Assembly (NCBI GenBank): GCA_037074765.1
Contig: JBAMDO010000575.1
Coordinates: forward strand, 806,001-870,000
Direction of reading: 5' to 3'
Length of the DNA stretch: 64,000 nt
Origin: Mansonella perstans
Taxonomy: Eukaryota > Nematoda > Chromadorea > Rhabditida > Onchocercidae
Shown piece by piece: positions 23,550 to 36,090 of this stretch (positions are counted from its first letter, which is position 1; every line of letters starts with the position of its first letter). Both the position numbers and the translations under genes were made by a program. The notes under the pieces were generated by a model. That model worked only from the letters and a program-made list of their open reading frames with translations. It did not search any database and was not told the origin of the DNA.

Positions 23550-26500
23550 CAATAGCAACGTTGGTAATAGTAAAACTATCAACGCAATAATCTTCGTATC
23601 TCCAAATAGATATATGGGGTAAGTAATTGTTGTTTACTTTCAATTACTGTATTCTTTGTTTTCATATTAGTTATCAAGTTTTGTTCAGACAAAAAGATAT
23701 ATATAAATATTTACTCTGCAAAATCTTTATTTGACACCTTTATTTACTTTTATTTACCAAAATCTTTATTTACCGTAACTTGTCAGATTTTTTCTATTAA
23801 CTTGTTCTTTGAATTGTGCAATGTTTTGTGAACTTCAGGTCAGCAGGGATATCATCAGCAGTACTTGGACATTCATCTTCTCCATATCGATCAAATGCTC
23901 ATATGAATGCGTATGTGGGACAAAATTTCACCCGACCTCAACATTTTCATGGATCTTTTGTAAATTTATTCACAATAAGCTTTTTTTGAACATTTTATGT
24001 ACTGAGATTTAGCTTGTTATAAAATTTGAAGTTTACAATTAAGTAAACTTAGTCCACATGTGTTATTAATATTTTCTACGATGGTTGCTTCTACTGATAT
24101 TTAAACTCATTAAATTGGCTTAGTGTGCGATTTAATTAAATTTAAGGAGAAAAGATGGTACGGATCTTTAATTTAATTCATTCGAAGTGTCATTTTAAAA
24201 GAGCTTTTTGATGGATTATGATATTTTGAGATTATTAGGAAAATAGGAATTTTTATGCTTTTTATTACAGCAACAAAATATGTGCAATGGGTATGGAAGT
24301 ACGATTGATGGAATACAGTCGCGTAATGGTCTAAGGAGTTCGGGTATAAGCACTCGTAGGAACAGTACTGGTTCACCGGTTCCATCATTGAGCTTAGTTA
24401 GTTAAAAAAATATTCCATATGAAAATAGATTTTTGTCTGTTTTTCTTTTGAATCTATCAAATGTTTTGAAAACAGGTATCTTGCGAAGTCTTTCCACACG
24501 GTGGGTAAAGTAGAAAGATTTGGCAAGAGTTCTCAAAAGTAGAATTGAGATAGTTGGAGTTTAAAGTTTTAAGGAATCGATGTTTGCTTTTGCATTTATA
24601 TTTTCATTTTCGTTTAGACTAATGTTTATATTCGTGGACTTGAACAAAGCACAACTGATGAAGATCTAAGAGATATGTGTGCAAAATTCGGCCGAATAGC
24701 GTCAACCAAAGCAATTATGGTAAAATTCTATAGATATGCTCTTCAATTATTTGTTTTCAAAATATTCGATTTTGTATTTGAGGTGCTATTATTTTATTCC
24801 AATGCTTAATTGGAATTATGCCAGAAATTAATTCTTAGTCTCTAATCAACAATAAAATTACCCTTTTTTTTTCCCAACTTTATATTTCTGCGGTGATAGA
24901 TTTAAGTTGTTGAAATTAGGAAATTATAAGAGATTTTATTAAAGGACAAGACAACTGGTCAATGTAAACGTTATGGATTCGTGGATTTCGAGCAAGCAGC
25001 TGATGCTCTACGTGCTGTTGAAGGTTTAAACCAAGAGGGGAAGGTACGAGCGCAAATGGCCAAGGTAGTTATTGATTAAAAATGGATTTTTTAGAAATTA
25101 TAATAATTTAAGTAGCAAAAAGTTACCAAAAAAAAAAAAAGATTTTTATAAGTTAGAGTATGTCTTTTTCTATATTTTTATTTAAAAATTTCATACTGAA
25201 ACTTGGATGACAACTGTCATTTGAGAAGTTTAAGGCAGAAAGTTTTAAGTTGCAACACATTACTTTTCCCTATCTCTTCCTATATGTTGCTGTACTCTCA
25301 GAAGACGAAAGTAAAGGGAATTTTTCCTAAGTAGAATGTGGTGAGAATCATAAGTTCAATTTCTTTATTTTCCTCGAAAATTTGGGACGACAGTTTATTG
25401 TCCGGAGAAGGAGTAGGCAAAGATATGGTGAAACGAGAGAGAGAGAATTGGACGAGAAGGACTGCAACTTGCCAGTGTTTTAAAAGCCTTACAGCAGCTA
25501 TTTCGGGAGAATGACATTTTAACGTTGCCTAATTTTCATTGCAGGCGCTGAGTCCCAACAACCAAAATACCCTCTTTCAGCAACAGGAACAAGATCCAAC
25601 AAATCTATACTTGGCAAATTTACCACCGAACTACACAGAGAGAGATCTGCAAAAATTGCTGGAAAGCTATGGTTCAACAATCAGCACTAGGGTATTGAAG
25701 AATGATGATGGTTCAAGCAGATGCGTCGGATTTGCTCGAATGGATAATGAAGAACTCTGTGCAAAAATAATCAAAGTAATTACTCAACTGTTAAGTGATC
25801 AATTAGTTTTCAATTGATTCAGTTCATGTTGGAATGTTTTTGTAAAATGATTTTTTTACAGGAAATGAATGGAAAAAAGATCATTCCGGGTTGCAATTTG
25901 CCGCTGATGGTAAAATATGCAGATAGCAATAAGAAAACGAAAAGCCGGCCTTTGCAAAATCTCCCCGGATTATATAGTAGCCTTACACATCTTGAAATCG
26001 CTGTAAGTATAAGTTGTTTACTTTCTCCGTTCATTTAATGTGCAGTTCGATCAGGAATATTTTTAAAGATATCTTTGTGTTATGTAAATTTTTACAAAAA
26101 TTAATTTATCTTTCAGCAGCCGTGTTTTGCAACACCACCTTATGACCAAAGTGGTCAGTATATTCGTAGCAATCCTAACTACCAATATTTGCTAACAACA
26201 CCATCGCCTTATGTTTACAGTCCACATCCTCATTATCATGTTTTCTCAGGTAGACGTCGATATTATTTCTTTTGCATTGTTATATAGAAAATCATTCATG
26301 ATTTGTAATATATAATGCAAAATGTAAGGTTTTATGTGAGAATTTGGCTTTTATAAATTGATTGAAGATTAATGAATAACGGAAAAAGAAATGGGAAGTA
26401 TAAATTTGATGATGGTACAATATTAAGAATTGATTCATATCAATTGTAAAACAAATTGCAGGTTATGGAGATGCTCCAATGGGGAACCTTGCTGCTCAAA

Positions 26501-27339
26501 TGCAAAATTTATCACTTCAAGGTGCTAATGCCGTGTTACATCCATCAACTGAATTAACGAACATCGGACCGGGTACAAGTATGACAGCTAATCAGGTTCC
26601 TGCTAGCACTGCAATTCCTCAGGTTGCTATGCAAGCTTATACAGTCCCACTCTATCCATGGCCATATGGTGTCCAGGTATTTTGTCCATTTTTTCTTGTG
26701 TTGATATTGTTGTTTATGAAGGGGATTTTTAGAGGTCAAATTTCCTGATCTTCTGGTTGGCTCTGATTTTTTTGTGTTGCAGCGGTTGAATAGATCGCGA
26801 ATAAATATCACTGCAACAAAGTGTATGCAAGAATAAACCTCAGGAAGTTTTACATTTAACAATTGATAAGATGCATTTCGTTTCATCCATTTAAAACTAT
26901 GGTGTGTACATGATTGCTTGATTGTCATGCAAAGGAATCGTTTCATTTCGAAATTTAAGCATTACCTGTGACTTTGGTATTGACTGCGGGATTTTTTTCA
27001 CGCAAGTTGCTAACATTATTAGTGATATGCCAAGTACTTTTAAGATTTCCGGGAATCTATTTGAGAAAAGTTGTTTTACAGGCAACAGCAGATCCCAATA
27101 TGATTGGCGCGGTGGTGACATCTGCAACACCGTTGCAAAATTTTATTCCAGAATTAGCTGCTATTCATACAGATGCTCCAAATGTTGCTGCTGTTACTGC
27201 TGCTGCTGCTGCCGTTGCTGCTGTTGCTGGTGCAGTACCAACAAATCAAACACCTGGTCAAGTTATCTACACCAGTCAACCACCACCACCTCCACCTCCT
27301 CCTCCACTACCGTCACAAGCGCCAGCACCAAAAATGTAA
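23550..27339 (+). CDS. sup-26: Two-RRM RNA-binding protein, RBMS/MSSP family (SUP-26-like)
   Basis: RBMS proteins bind AU-rich single-stranded RNA; C. elegans SUP-26 represses translation of targets. Exons joined in phase: 23550-23618, 23839-23959, 24271-24396, 24618-24719, 24945-25064, 25545 (or 25581)-25775, 25862-26002, 26117-26249, 26462-26676, 27082-27339. RRM1 has RNP2 VYIRGL and RNP1 RYGFVDF; RRM2 has RNP2 LYLANL and RNP1 CVGFARM. The linker QQEQDPTN is a hallmark shared with vertebrate RBMS1. The C-terminal part is Gln, Ala and Thr rich with a run of nine Pro before the end (SQAPAPKM). The true start lies upstream and is not settled; about 505 codons are covered here. Exon 6 has two in-phase acceptors, adding or omitting 12 residues before [11 protein letters not shown] identity is sure; the exact orthologue is likely. 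Confidence 0.9.
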
Positions 27340-30300
27340 CAAGACTGAGCACAGAAAATGCCTCTAGGAATTATTGTTTTTTTTTGCCGTATCTCAGACA
27401 AACTTGTTGTAGTTATGGCAGTGGAAAGTAAAGAAAAAAAGCTCAAAAGAGATAACGAAGAAGGGAAAAGAATAATTAAGGAAAGTATTGCAACCTGAAA
27501 AGTGAGTGCCTGTTTTCTCTTTTTTCTTGGTTTTATTCAAAATTTTGTTGTTTGTTTGCTTTTTACCAATTTTGAATGCTTATTAGCTTTTTTGTTCTGA
27601 TGCGCTCTGTAAAATGTTCAATTTTTTTCCAGAAACACTGGAAATTGCCTCATCTTAATGAGTCAGTTCTAATTGATTTGATTTTGTATATCTTACTGAA
27701 AAAGTTATTTCAATTTACAAGTGTATTTAGAATAACGTATCAAAGATGAGATAGTATATGTTGTCCTGTGAGCAAGGAGTGTTTTCTTGTAAAAAAAAAA
27801 ATCCATCTGTTAAAGTTTTACGTAATTTCAAGACATTTTTTAAACGAAATCTGCATAAGTTGTAAAATTTTCAAGGAAAAAACAATTTCTCAATGTGAAT
27901 TTCAGTCCAAGGAAAACTAATTTAATAACTTATCCGTTTAATACGCTGTTAAAGTTGCGAGGGTAAGATAATTTTGATTTGATTTGTGAAATTGTATTTT
28001 TCACCGTTTAATTTATTTTGTTTCCTTTGTTTTTCTTTTCGCTTCCTCCTGTAAATTCTGTATGCTTTGTCAGTTCTTTCGTTTATTTGATGGTAATGCT
28101 AATTGTCGACTGTCCATTTCTGAATTCGTTAGTTTTCAATTTGCAGTTGAAAGAATTTGAGTATAAAGAAACGTTCCAATGCAAATGGTTGTTTTATATT
28201 CTTGCATCCGAGGTCGAGAATCAGCAACTACCAATATCCTATTTTTTGTATGCAATTTTTTTTAAAATATTCTTTGAGAAAGGAGCTGATTATTTATAAT
28301 ATGGTCCAAAAAAAAAAGAAAAAAAGTTCCAAGAAAATTGATTTACTCATTTAAAGTTTTTTTCGGATAAACTGGCGGTGAAGATGTGCGAAATTGCGAA
28401 GATTGAAGAATGTAAGACTGTAAATTAAATCGAGATTACATAAGAAACTTGAAAGCATAATGCAAAGATCATTTAGGATAAAAATTATCATTTTAACGCG
28501 ATAATTTTAAGTAACATTCATGTGTTGTAATTAGGCATAGCTGAATAGGAAATGAATTCTTCTTCACGTAAAAAATGAAATGTTTAAAATGTTCGTTGTA
28601 CATATAATAATTGTATCTTTCGGAATAATTTCGCTGAATGGAAAATTGTTTGATTATGAATGTGAATGTCTTTTTTCAAGGTAACGACAATCTATGCACA
28701 AATGTCTTACTGTTTATTGTTCATGCAACACGAGGAATTACAGTGTGTATGCATGCATACCGTGGCAATGTCTCTTTCGTTGTTATTTTAGTTGTTACAT
28801 TATGATGAAAACTTCAAGTTACTTCGATTCAGACGGTAAAAGCTAAATGCTTAGCTTAATTTACTTAAGAAGGTGCCCTTCATTTAGTAGATAAAATGTA
28901 CTTCCTAACAATGATAGCGAAGAATTTTTGATAGTAAGTGAAGTTTTTGCAGTTAAGCATTTTTATGTGAGACAGACAAATAGGAAGAATAGTTGTGTTG
29001 ACATTTTCCGCATTTCTCGAGGTTTCTCTGACTTTTTGCTTCATTGAAACCGATGGACATAAGTGGCTAGGCCAATCAATTTTACATACGGAAATCAGTT
29101 TTTATCTAGGTCCACCAGAACAAAAATATATACGGTGGACCGCTGATCCTTGGATTTCATTCGTCTGTGTTCCTACTTTTTTTTTTTGATCACATTCTTT
29201 TGACTGGTGATTTTGATACAGTAACATTCATTAGCGGAAAGAACTATTTTCTTTTTCTTACCCGAACATTAGATTACCGCACTTCTTAGGGATTTCTTCA
29301 TCCTCAGCAGACATTTAACAAGAAATTTGCGATAAGTTGAACTTATTATAATATAAACTAATTATTTTGTTATATTCAGTTATGTAGAATCAATGGTGCT
29401 TACGTGTTTCGTAGTTAAACTGGTGGCCTACTATGGATAGATGTTGGATAACATAACCGTGTTTCTTCTATTTGATGTCTGTAAGCACCATTCCGGAACG
29501 ATTGTTGCACTTTAGTCTCATTCCAGATTTCTGTACTTCTTGCATCTTAAAGGCATCCGACTACTACTGCTGAGGTCATGCGGCGACCTTGGATATTGCT
29601 GGACTTTGCATAGTTTTTTAGTCTCTCAATAATTCACAAATTCCCCCTTCCTTTCTTTTCGAAAATATAACTAGATATTGATGTGTAAAAAAGTCTAAGA
29701 TACTTTTAAAACGCTTCCTACTGTTAAAATTGCTCCTTTGTGTATGCAAAACTTTCCGGAATGTGCAGAAATATATTCCATCTGATTTGTATGAGATTTG
29801 TTCTGTAATTTTAAATTAAATTATGTCTCCTACTTTAAGTAATGTTTCGTTGCGATGATGTTCTCGTTTTTCTCCAATTGTTTTTTAGTTGTTGGAAATT
29901 TCCGGCAAAAAGTCACGTTTTTTTTCCACTTGTTCTGGATATGTATCTTGATTCTATAAATAAAATAAAAAATTATCACCAATTATGGTTGCACGTTTGT
30001 TGTGACAAAGACAATTCAATGGCTGGCATACTTTATTGAATTCAAAAAACAAAGATCTGAATAATTCAATACAGTATCTAATCAAAACATAAATGACTGT
30101 CGGGAAAAAATCTTATGACAGTGAACTGTGCTTAAAAGTTGACCTGAGAATTCCTATCAATCTTACATGGAACCTTAGAACTGCGAGTAAAAAAAAGTAT
30201 TTAATTCCTGCAGTCTTGGAACTAAGGAAAAAAAATGTTTAATTTACATCTCTCAATTTTCTCGGAAAATATTAGTTATGTTAGAATTATGTGGTAAACA

Positions 30301-30627
30301 TATGGAGCGATTCAAAATAAATCCAAATATGAACATTGTAAAGGAGATTATTCAGGGCAACTGGTCGATTTGGTGGTAATATGCTGCATACCGCCAGCAG
30401 TTCTTTGAAAAAGCTTGCAGTAAATTAGAAAAGATTTCACTAATTCACTCTTAGATTTTTAGGGAATCGGAACGCTCCCATATAATATTCTGCTCTAGAA
30501 ATCATAGCTGGTGCTGCCTATGCCGTTTTATGAGGCATCATAGAGGACTGAACCAATTATAGGTCTAACTCCAAAAGGATTATACTTTCAGATTAAAGGC
30601 CCATTCGATTCATTAGGATTTTTCGAA
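27340..30627. other. 3' region and intergenic DNA
   Basis: No gene is supported. The first part is probably the 3' UTR of the RBMS-type gene. Two inverted repeats were noted: GGTCCACC...GGTGGACC (about 29109-29142) and AATGGTGCTTAC...GTAAGCACCATT (about 29392-29491). Short frames such as the one at 28995-29189 have no start context or family match. Confidence 0.5.
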
Positions 30628-32001
30628 TTAATCAAAATCACGATTCTTCCTATCAACGCAATGTACCGCAGTTGTTAATGCTCCTTCTTTCGTTATGTAC
30701 AATGCGCTGCCATCAATACCTACAATTTTTTTTTTTTTTTTTTTTTATTTTAAATAGTGTGAAACTTATTATTAAATAATTGAGAGCTTAGATACTTCGC
30801 ATTCTGAATCTACGTTCTAGATACCTTTCTTAGCAATAAATAATAGAAATATAATTCCACCATACGCACAAATACATTAATGTATTTATTACGTGATGAT
30901 AATGTGGTAATTTACTACAAATATTCCTCTTATTTGTTTAATAATTTCGGCTGTCCATTCAAAAAAAACTTCCATGATTATTTTCATCGCCAATCATGAG
31001 GCACCATTAAAATTAAAACATCACAAATTATTTTAGTAACTGGTAATATTTTTACGCTGTTATTTCAGTAATTGGTAATATCTTTTAGATTTTCTCACTC
31101 TGGATATAATTTTGGATATGCTCTGAATATAATTCACTTTGGATATAATTTTCAGTAGAACAAAGATAATGAATGAACGAAAAACCTGAAAGTTCAATGA
31201 CAACGGACGATATAGGTGAATTCGGTTCCAGACTACTAGCAAGTTTTAACAAGTCAACTGCTGCATCACCTGCTGCATTGCTTAATGTTCCACGGCTACA
31301 TACATTTAGGCCTGATTGATCAGCACAAAGTACTCCCTTCACTTGCTCTCTTGATATCCTAAAAGCACAGAATAGATTAATTGCATTTAAGATAATATCA
31401 TTCTATCTCGAAGAGATATTAATTTCATTCATTCAAAATCAAATGTCACTCTATTACGAATAATTTTTTATCTATTTTGCTTTAAATTTGCTCTATTTCA
31501 CTTATAAATGGTCATACAATCTAAAAAGTTACTTTTAAAGTAATTAATGACTAATGAACTAATTTTTGACTAATGAACTAACTAACTCAACTAATGAACT
31601 AATTTTTTGCTAAGAGGTACAAATATAGATAACTGCAACTGCTAATTCATAGAAAACATCAAATTTCAATAAACATTTCAAGTCCACATGTTTAATTGCT
31701 CAACACTACATTTAAACACTTACAGAGTTGATAAAAACTTCACGAAAGACAACCAAGATTATCTAATTTTAAGACTTCTGATATGGAATTGTCACAGTTT
31801 CTGAATTATACAATCAGTTGATTAATTACTTCTATCTGAATTAATTTCTATGCTTTCTTTAGTAATTTATTGCCTAATCTGAGGAAAGTGAGATAAAAGT
31901 AAGTAAGTAACATAGATACATACATCGATTAAATTTTAATAAATAATAGAAATAATCAAAGCCTACATTTCATCTGCTAGTTTCTCTAACTGTAATTCCA
32001 T
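30628..32001 (-). CDS. LAMTOR5: LAMTOR5 (HBXIP) homologue, Ragulator subunit
   Basis: LAMTOR5 is a roadblock-fold subunit of the pentameric Ragulator complex that anchors Rag GTPases on the lysosome for amino-acid signalling to TORC1. On the minus strand the exons are 31967-32001, 31186-31358 and 30628-30719, with phases 2 and 1 matching at both joins. The product is 99 residues, close to the roughly 91 of the human protein. It starts MELQLEKLADEM. The core VKGVLCADQSGLNVCSRGTL matches the family's GVLCTDSQGLNLGCRGTLS pattern, and the last exon GIDGSALYITKEGALTTAVH matches its NGNIMIQKHDGITVAVH end. Reading straight past exon 2 would replace this end with unrelated residues, so the splice is preferred. 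It is divergently placed 674 bases from the MITD1-like gene. Confidence 0.9.
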
Positions 32002-32675
32002 TTCTTTTTTTGTGATACACTGATGGAAAACTGAAATCAATGATATTAGAAATAAATCACGAAAAACTTGTGCAAAAATGCTACATGACAAAGCTTACTG
32101 GTCAAACGGTCATACGGGTCAAAAGTCGGGTCAGACGGTCAAACGATACATGTAGATATCATTGCCAACATAAAAATATGCATTTTACAAATATATCGGT
32201 GTAGGAGATGCTTGAAAGCAAAAAAACCCAAAGTCATCGCGATCCAAGCGTGATTTATGCGTAGTTTACGTAAGTAAAACATGGCTAAACCATTTTTGAT
32301 GGTATTTAGTGACGCAGGATATCTTACTCTCTAATTTTCCTCTTAAGTATTAATGAGATTATTTTTCAAGTAGGTTAAACTTTCTTTTCTTTGAAATTTT
32401 AAAGTTTCTCGAAATGCACGCAATTTATGCGTACGTTTCAGTTGACCTTTTAACCTTGTTTTTTTTACTCTACTTTACCTTTTACCTACAATGAGGCCTA
32501 ATAATTTTGAGATAAGGATTACTAAGTTTAGAGAATAGTGTTGAGCAGAAAATAACAGGCTTAATTTTTGTCATGGACAGAACTAACAAAGTTTAAATAT
32601 TTTCCAATTTTAATTGCATAAGTTTATTTTATAATTGAAAATTTTGCAGCCGATAGTAATTAATATAATTAAATA
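32002..32675. promoter_or_regulatory. Shared region between divergent LAMTOR5 and MITD1-like genes
   Basis: The two start codons face away from each other across 674 bases, so promoters for both must lie here or overlap the first exons. A TTTTGCAG acceptor at 32643-32649 lies 27 bases before the MITD1-like ATG and suits SL trans-splicing. A small inverted motif GGTCAAACGGTC/GGTCAGACGGTCAAACG occurs near 32099-32144. No TATA or known factor site is assigned. Confidence 0.4.
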
Positions 32676-34904
32676 ATGATCATGGAGACGCATTATTTAT
32701 TTCAAAATTGCAACGCTTCAAATGAAAGGAATCGCGGTGGAGGATTACCCTTCTGGAGAGTTTTCATGGATTGTAGAAAAGATGAGCCAACGATACCTGA
32801 TAGTATCAACAAAGAACCACAATGTACATCTTCTATTAATGGTTTAAATTATTAATAATATTCTTCATTTGTATCTTTCAAAAAGTTACTGTAAGGATGT
32901 CATACCATCTACTGTTGCGATATATAGCATGACTTTTGGGAGAATTTAATTTGTAAACTTCTGGGAAAGTATGAGAATTCTGTAGAGTTAATTTCATTCT
33001 ATTTTGATAGCATGACGGAGTAAGCAGGACTTATTAACTAAAGTATGATTTTGTTGAGCAAATAATTTAAAAATCAGTTTAATTAAACAAATCGAATGAA
33101 AGTAAATGGAAGAATAAAGCAAATATTTCTGACAATATGAATAATCGTCTATAGGAAGATTGAGTGGTAATTTGAAAAGAACTGAAACTTTAGAGATACT
33201 TCTTTCCTTCTGTTTTTTCATTTTATCTTAAACTTAAGAGTTATCATCATCATTTTCATCGTTAACAGTATTATCATTATTAATCTTTACTGTCATAAAT
33301 AACATTAGATAAATCCTTATTTCAGATAATGTTTAAATACAAACTAGAATCTGAATGCTACCGAAGTAATCCTCTTTAACAGTTATTACCAAAAAATTAT
33401 TTTTTGAAGGCTTCAAAGATGTTGAACAAATATCTGTAGGCACATCTGAAACATCATGCGAAAGCACTACTCAGGCAGAAACTATTACGGTGAAAAAACG
33501 ACAACCCATCGGTACGCTATTTTTACTTAATCTATAATTCTCATGTTTCGATAATTTGTCTAACTTTATTATTTATCAGAGTTCTAATGAACAAACATCA
33601 ATCCAAAGTTCTGGATTGATGTTTGTTTGTTTTGCAAGCTTTCATAACCATATTCCTTCATAAAACATATAGTTGTAATAAATCTTATTACCATCATATG
33701 TTTATAATTATTGTAACCAAAATACCGTATCCAATAATTTTTCTTTTAGGTAGCTTTAATTTGGGCGCTGTATTTGCTGAAGCTGAAGCATCAGATAACC
33801 TATTAGAACGGAAACAATTTAATTTAAAATTAGTGAAAGAATTTCGGATCGAAGATGGTACTACAGGTTTTGGTTATGACGCAATTTTCGGTGATGGCAT
33901 TAATGAGCGATTGAAGTCGGTTATTGTTGATGAACCATATCTGCGAAATAAATCACAGGTGTTTTACTATTGAATATGCAGAAAATTTTCAAAGCCTTAT
34001 TCAACTTTTTAACCTATAATGTTCTTTTCCAAATCGTTTTGATATTGTTTGCTAGAACTGAAATATCTGTTACAACCTTTTGCTTGAAGTTTAATCTGAT
34101 TTTTGTTGAATAGTTTTTTTACTGCGTGTTTTGCTTATCGTTGTAGCTGCTAAAAAACTTTTCTATAGCCTTAGGATGGTATTTCGAACTAGTGGTATTT
34201 CGCAACATAACATTATTAAGTAGTAGTTTGTCTGTTTTTGGGAAAACTGATCAAAATCTCTTGATTTTAGATCACAAATTTAGTTGCATTCTGCGAGCTG
34301 CTGGTATCGGGAGCACCAAATCTTCGTGAAATTGTGCTTCGTACGCAGGCGGACCAGAATGCGTTCCACGAAAACTGCCTGCATTTGAAACAGCTGAGGA
34401 CTGATCTCATGTCACGGGACGTAGTTTTGAAAGTGAAGTGTAGCGGTACCATGCATGATCGGGAAATCAGGTCATATTTTTATCTATTTTATTTTAGGTT
34501 TTTATCTGTTTTTCTATCTAATTTTTGTTTCCAAAATTTTCTTTCAGTTGCGAGGGTTATAATATTTGTAAACTATGCCGCAGCTATATCCATCTCTTTT
34601 AGTTAACCGATTTTATATCTTCTTGTATTTCGTCAGGATTCTTCCATGACAGTTGATATTTTGGATCTTGATTAGTAGCCACTATCGAATTTTCATATTA
34701 CTTTCCAGAAGTAGCCTCTGTCGAGTTGAAATCACTTTTTCTTTTAGATTTGACAATGGTTGGACCTATCGGATTGGTCGAGGCTTAGATTATTTCCAGA
34801 AGCAGCAGCCATTAACTCTAGGAATAACCGATTTCAATTTAAGGAAGTGTCAGGAGACAAATGTATGTATATTAAGAGAAATGCGACGCAAGGATACAAT
34901 GTAA
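32676..34904 (+). CDS. MITD1: MITD1-like protein with C-terminal phospholipase D-like domain
   Basis: MITD1 acts with ESCRT-III in cytokinetic abscission; its C-terminal domain resembles phospholipase D folds and binds membrane lipid. Exons 32676-32841, 33383-33511, 33750-33958, 34271-34470 and 34748-34904 join in phase to 286 residues. The last three exons carry the family domain: SFNLGAVF then TGFGYDAIFG, ITNLVAFCELL, LREIVLRTQADQ, and the end FDNGWTYRIGRGLDYFQKQQ, LGITDFNLRKC. The first two exons (about 98 residues, Ser/Thr-rich) show no MIT-domain three-helix pattern that I can recognise. That region is either diverged or the gene encodes only the C-terminal domain. The start follows a TTTTGCAG acceptor by 27 bases; a second ATG lies two codons on. 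Domain assignment is firm; the N-terminal exons are less so. Confidence 0.85.
33590..33627. repeat. Perfect 16-bp hairpin in an intron of the MITD1-like gene
   Basis: AACAAACATCAATCCA and its exact reverse complement flank the six-base loop AAGTTC. It sits between exons 2 and 3. It could be a cruciform or RNA stem, or a small foldback insertion. It is too short for a typical pre-miRNA. Confidence 0.8.
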
Positions 34905-36090
34905 ATTGATTAATTTGATAAAGTAATTTTATTTGATTTGTTGTGACACTGCTGTAAACAGTGCTGTAAGATTAGTGGTATAAGATCGAAATTTGGTTCC
35001 TTATGGAATTTAGTTTCTTGTTTTTTATAATTATTGCTATTTTTCTCAAATCTCAAATTATTTTATTAATTTTTCTAAAACTTAAATCTCCTAATCACTG
35101 TAATTATTTTCTCATTTTATATATTGTAATATATATGAAATTCTTCATTTCATATATTTTGAGTTATTTTTCACGATGTGTTTACTTATTACTTGGATCA
35201 TGTAGTTCATAACCATATAATATTTCATGTTGAATGATATTTTAGTTGAATGAATTATTTTTTACATCTTTTCTTTGTGGATGTAATTGTTTTCAGATGT
35301 CTGATATTCGCATATTTTTAAGCTTTTATTTTTTCGACTAGTCATCCACTGTAGTAATCATTGTTGTCTCATTATTATATGCTATCGACTCTTTCTTTCA
35401 TACATCTTTTTAATTTTCCGGTATAAGGCTTAATATAGTACAAAAACTGATTATGTAAAGGAGAAATTTTGATAGAAAATTGCCGCAATACAATGACCTA
35501 TATGAATGCGCCGTGTACTAGTTTGTTAATAAAAATAACCATCAGATACTAAGTCATTGCTGATGGTCATAATTAAATGAAGTGAAATAGCAAAATATGG
35601 AATTCTGGGAATCGACTTGAATAAAATTTATGTCCGTATTTCATGACATTAATCATTACAATTACAGTTTTCCAGGAATGATAGTAAGGAAATATGAAAT
35701 ATGAGATATGAATAAGAAACAGCAGATTTTGTTAGAATCCGAGTAACACTATTATTCGAGATTAAGAACATCTATGAAATTTGGAACTAGAAGTCGTTTG
35801 AATATTTTTATATAAAAATGGAATATGTGAATTAAAGTGGAACTAATTAATAAACGGTTTAAGTGAGCAATGTGACTCAAAGTAAATAATGTGCCTCAAA
35901 TTCAAGTTTCTCAAATAAAAATAGAAAATACTAGTAATATCAATGTTTTAATTAACTGTCTTTCCCTTTCTTTTATTCCAGATTCTATTTCCGGTTTATA
36001 AGAATCGAAAAATTCAGTCCAGTTAGCGATTCAATTGGCATAATAGTAGTTATGCAAAAATTTCAATTTAATCAGTTTTAATCTCTTGAA
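34905..36090. other. Intergenic DNA
   Basis: No gene is supported. A TTTTATTCCAG acceptor ends at about 35981, about 110 bases before the next candidate start, and may be a trans-splice site or the 3' end of a 5' intron of the next gene. The frames that follow it contain stops. Confidence 0.5.

Noticed and set aside
31060..31185. Read-through C-terminus of LAMTOR5 past its second exon
   Set aside because: A GTTTTT donor and the exon at 30628-30719 restore the conserved family end in phase.
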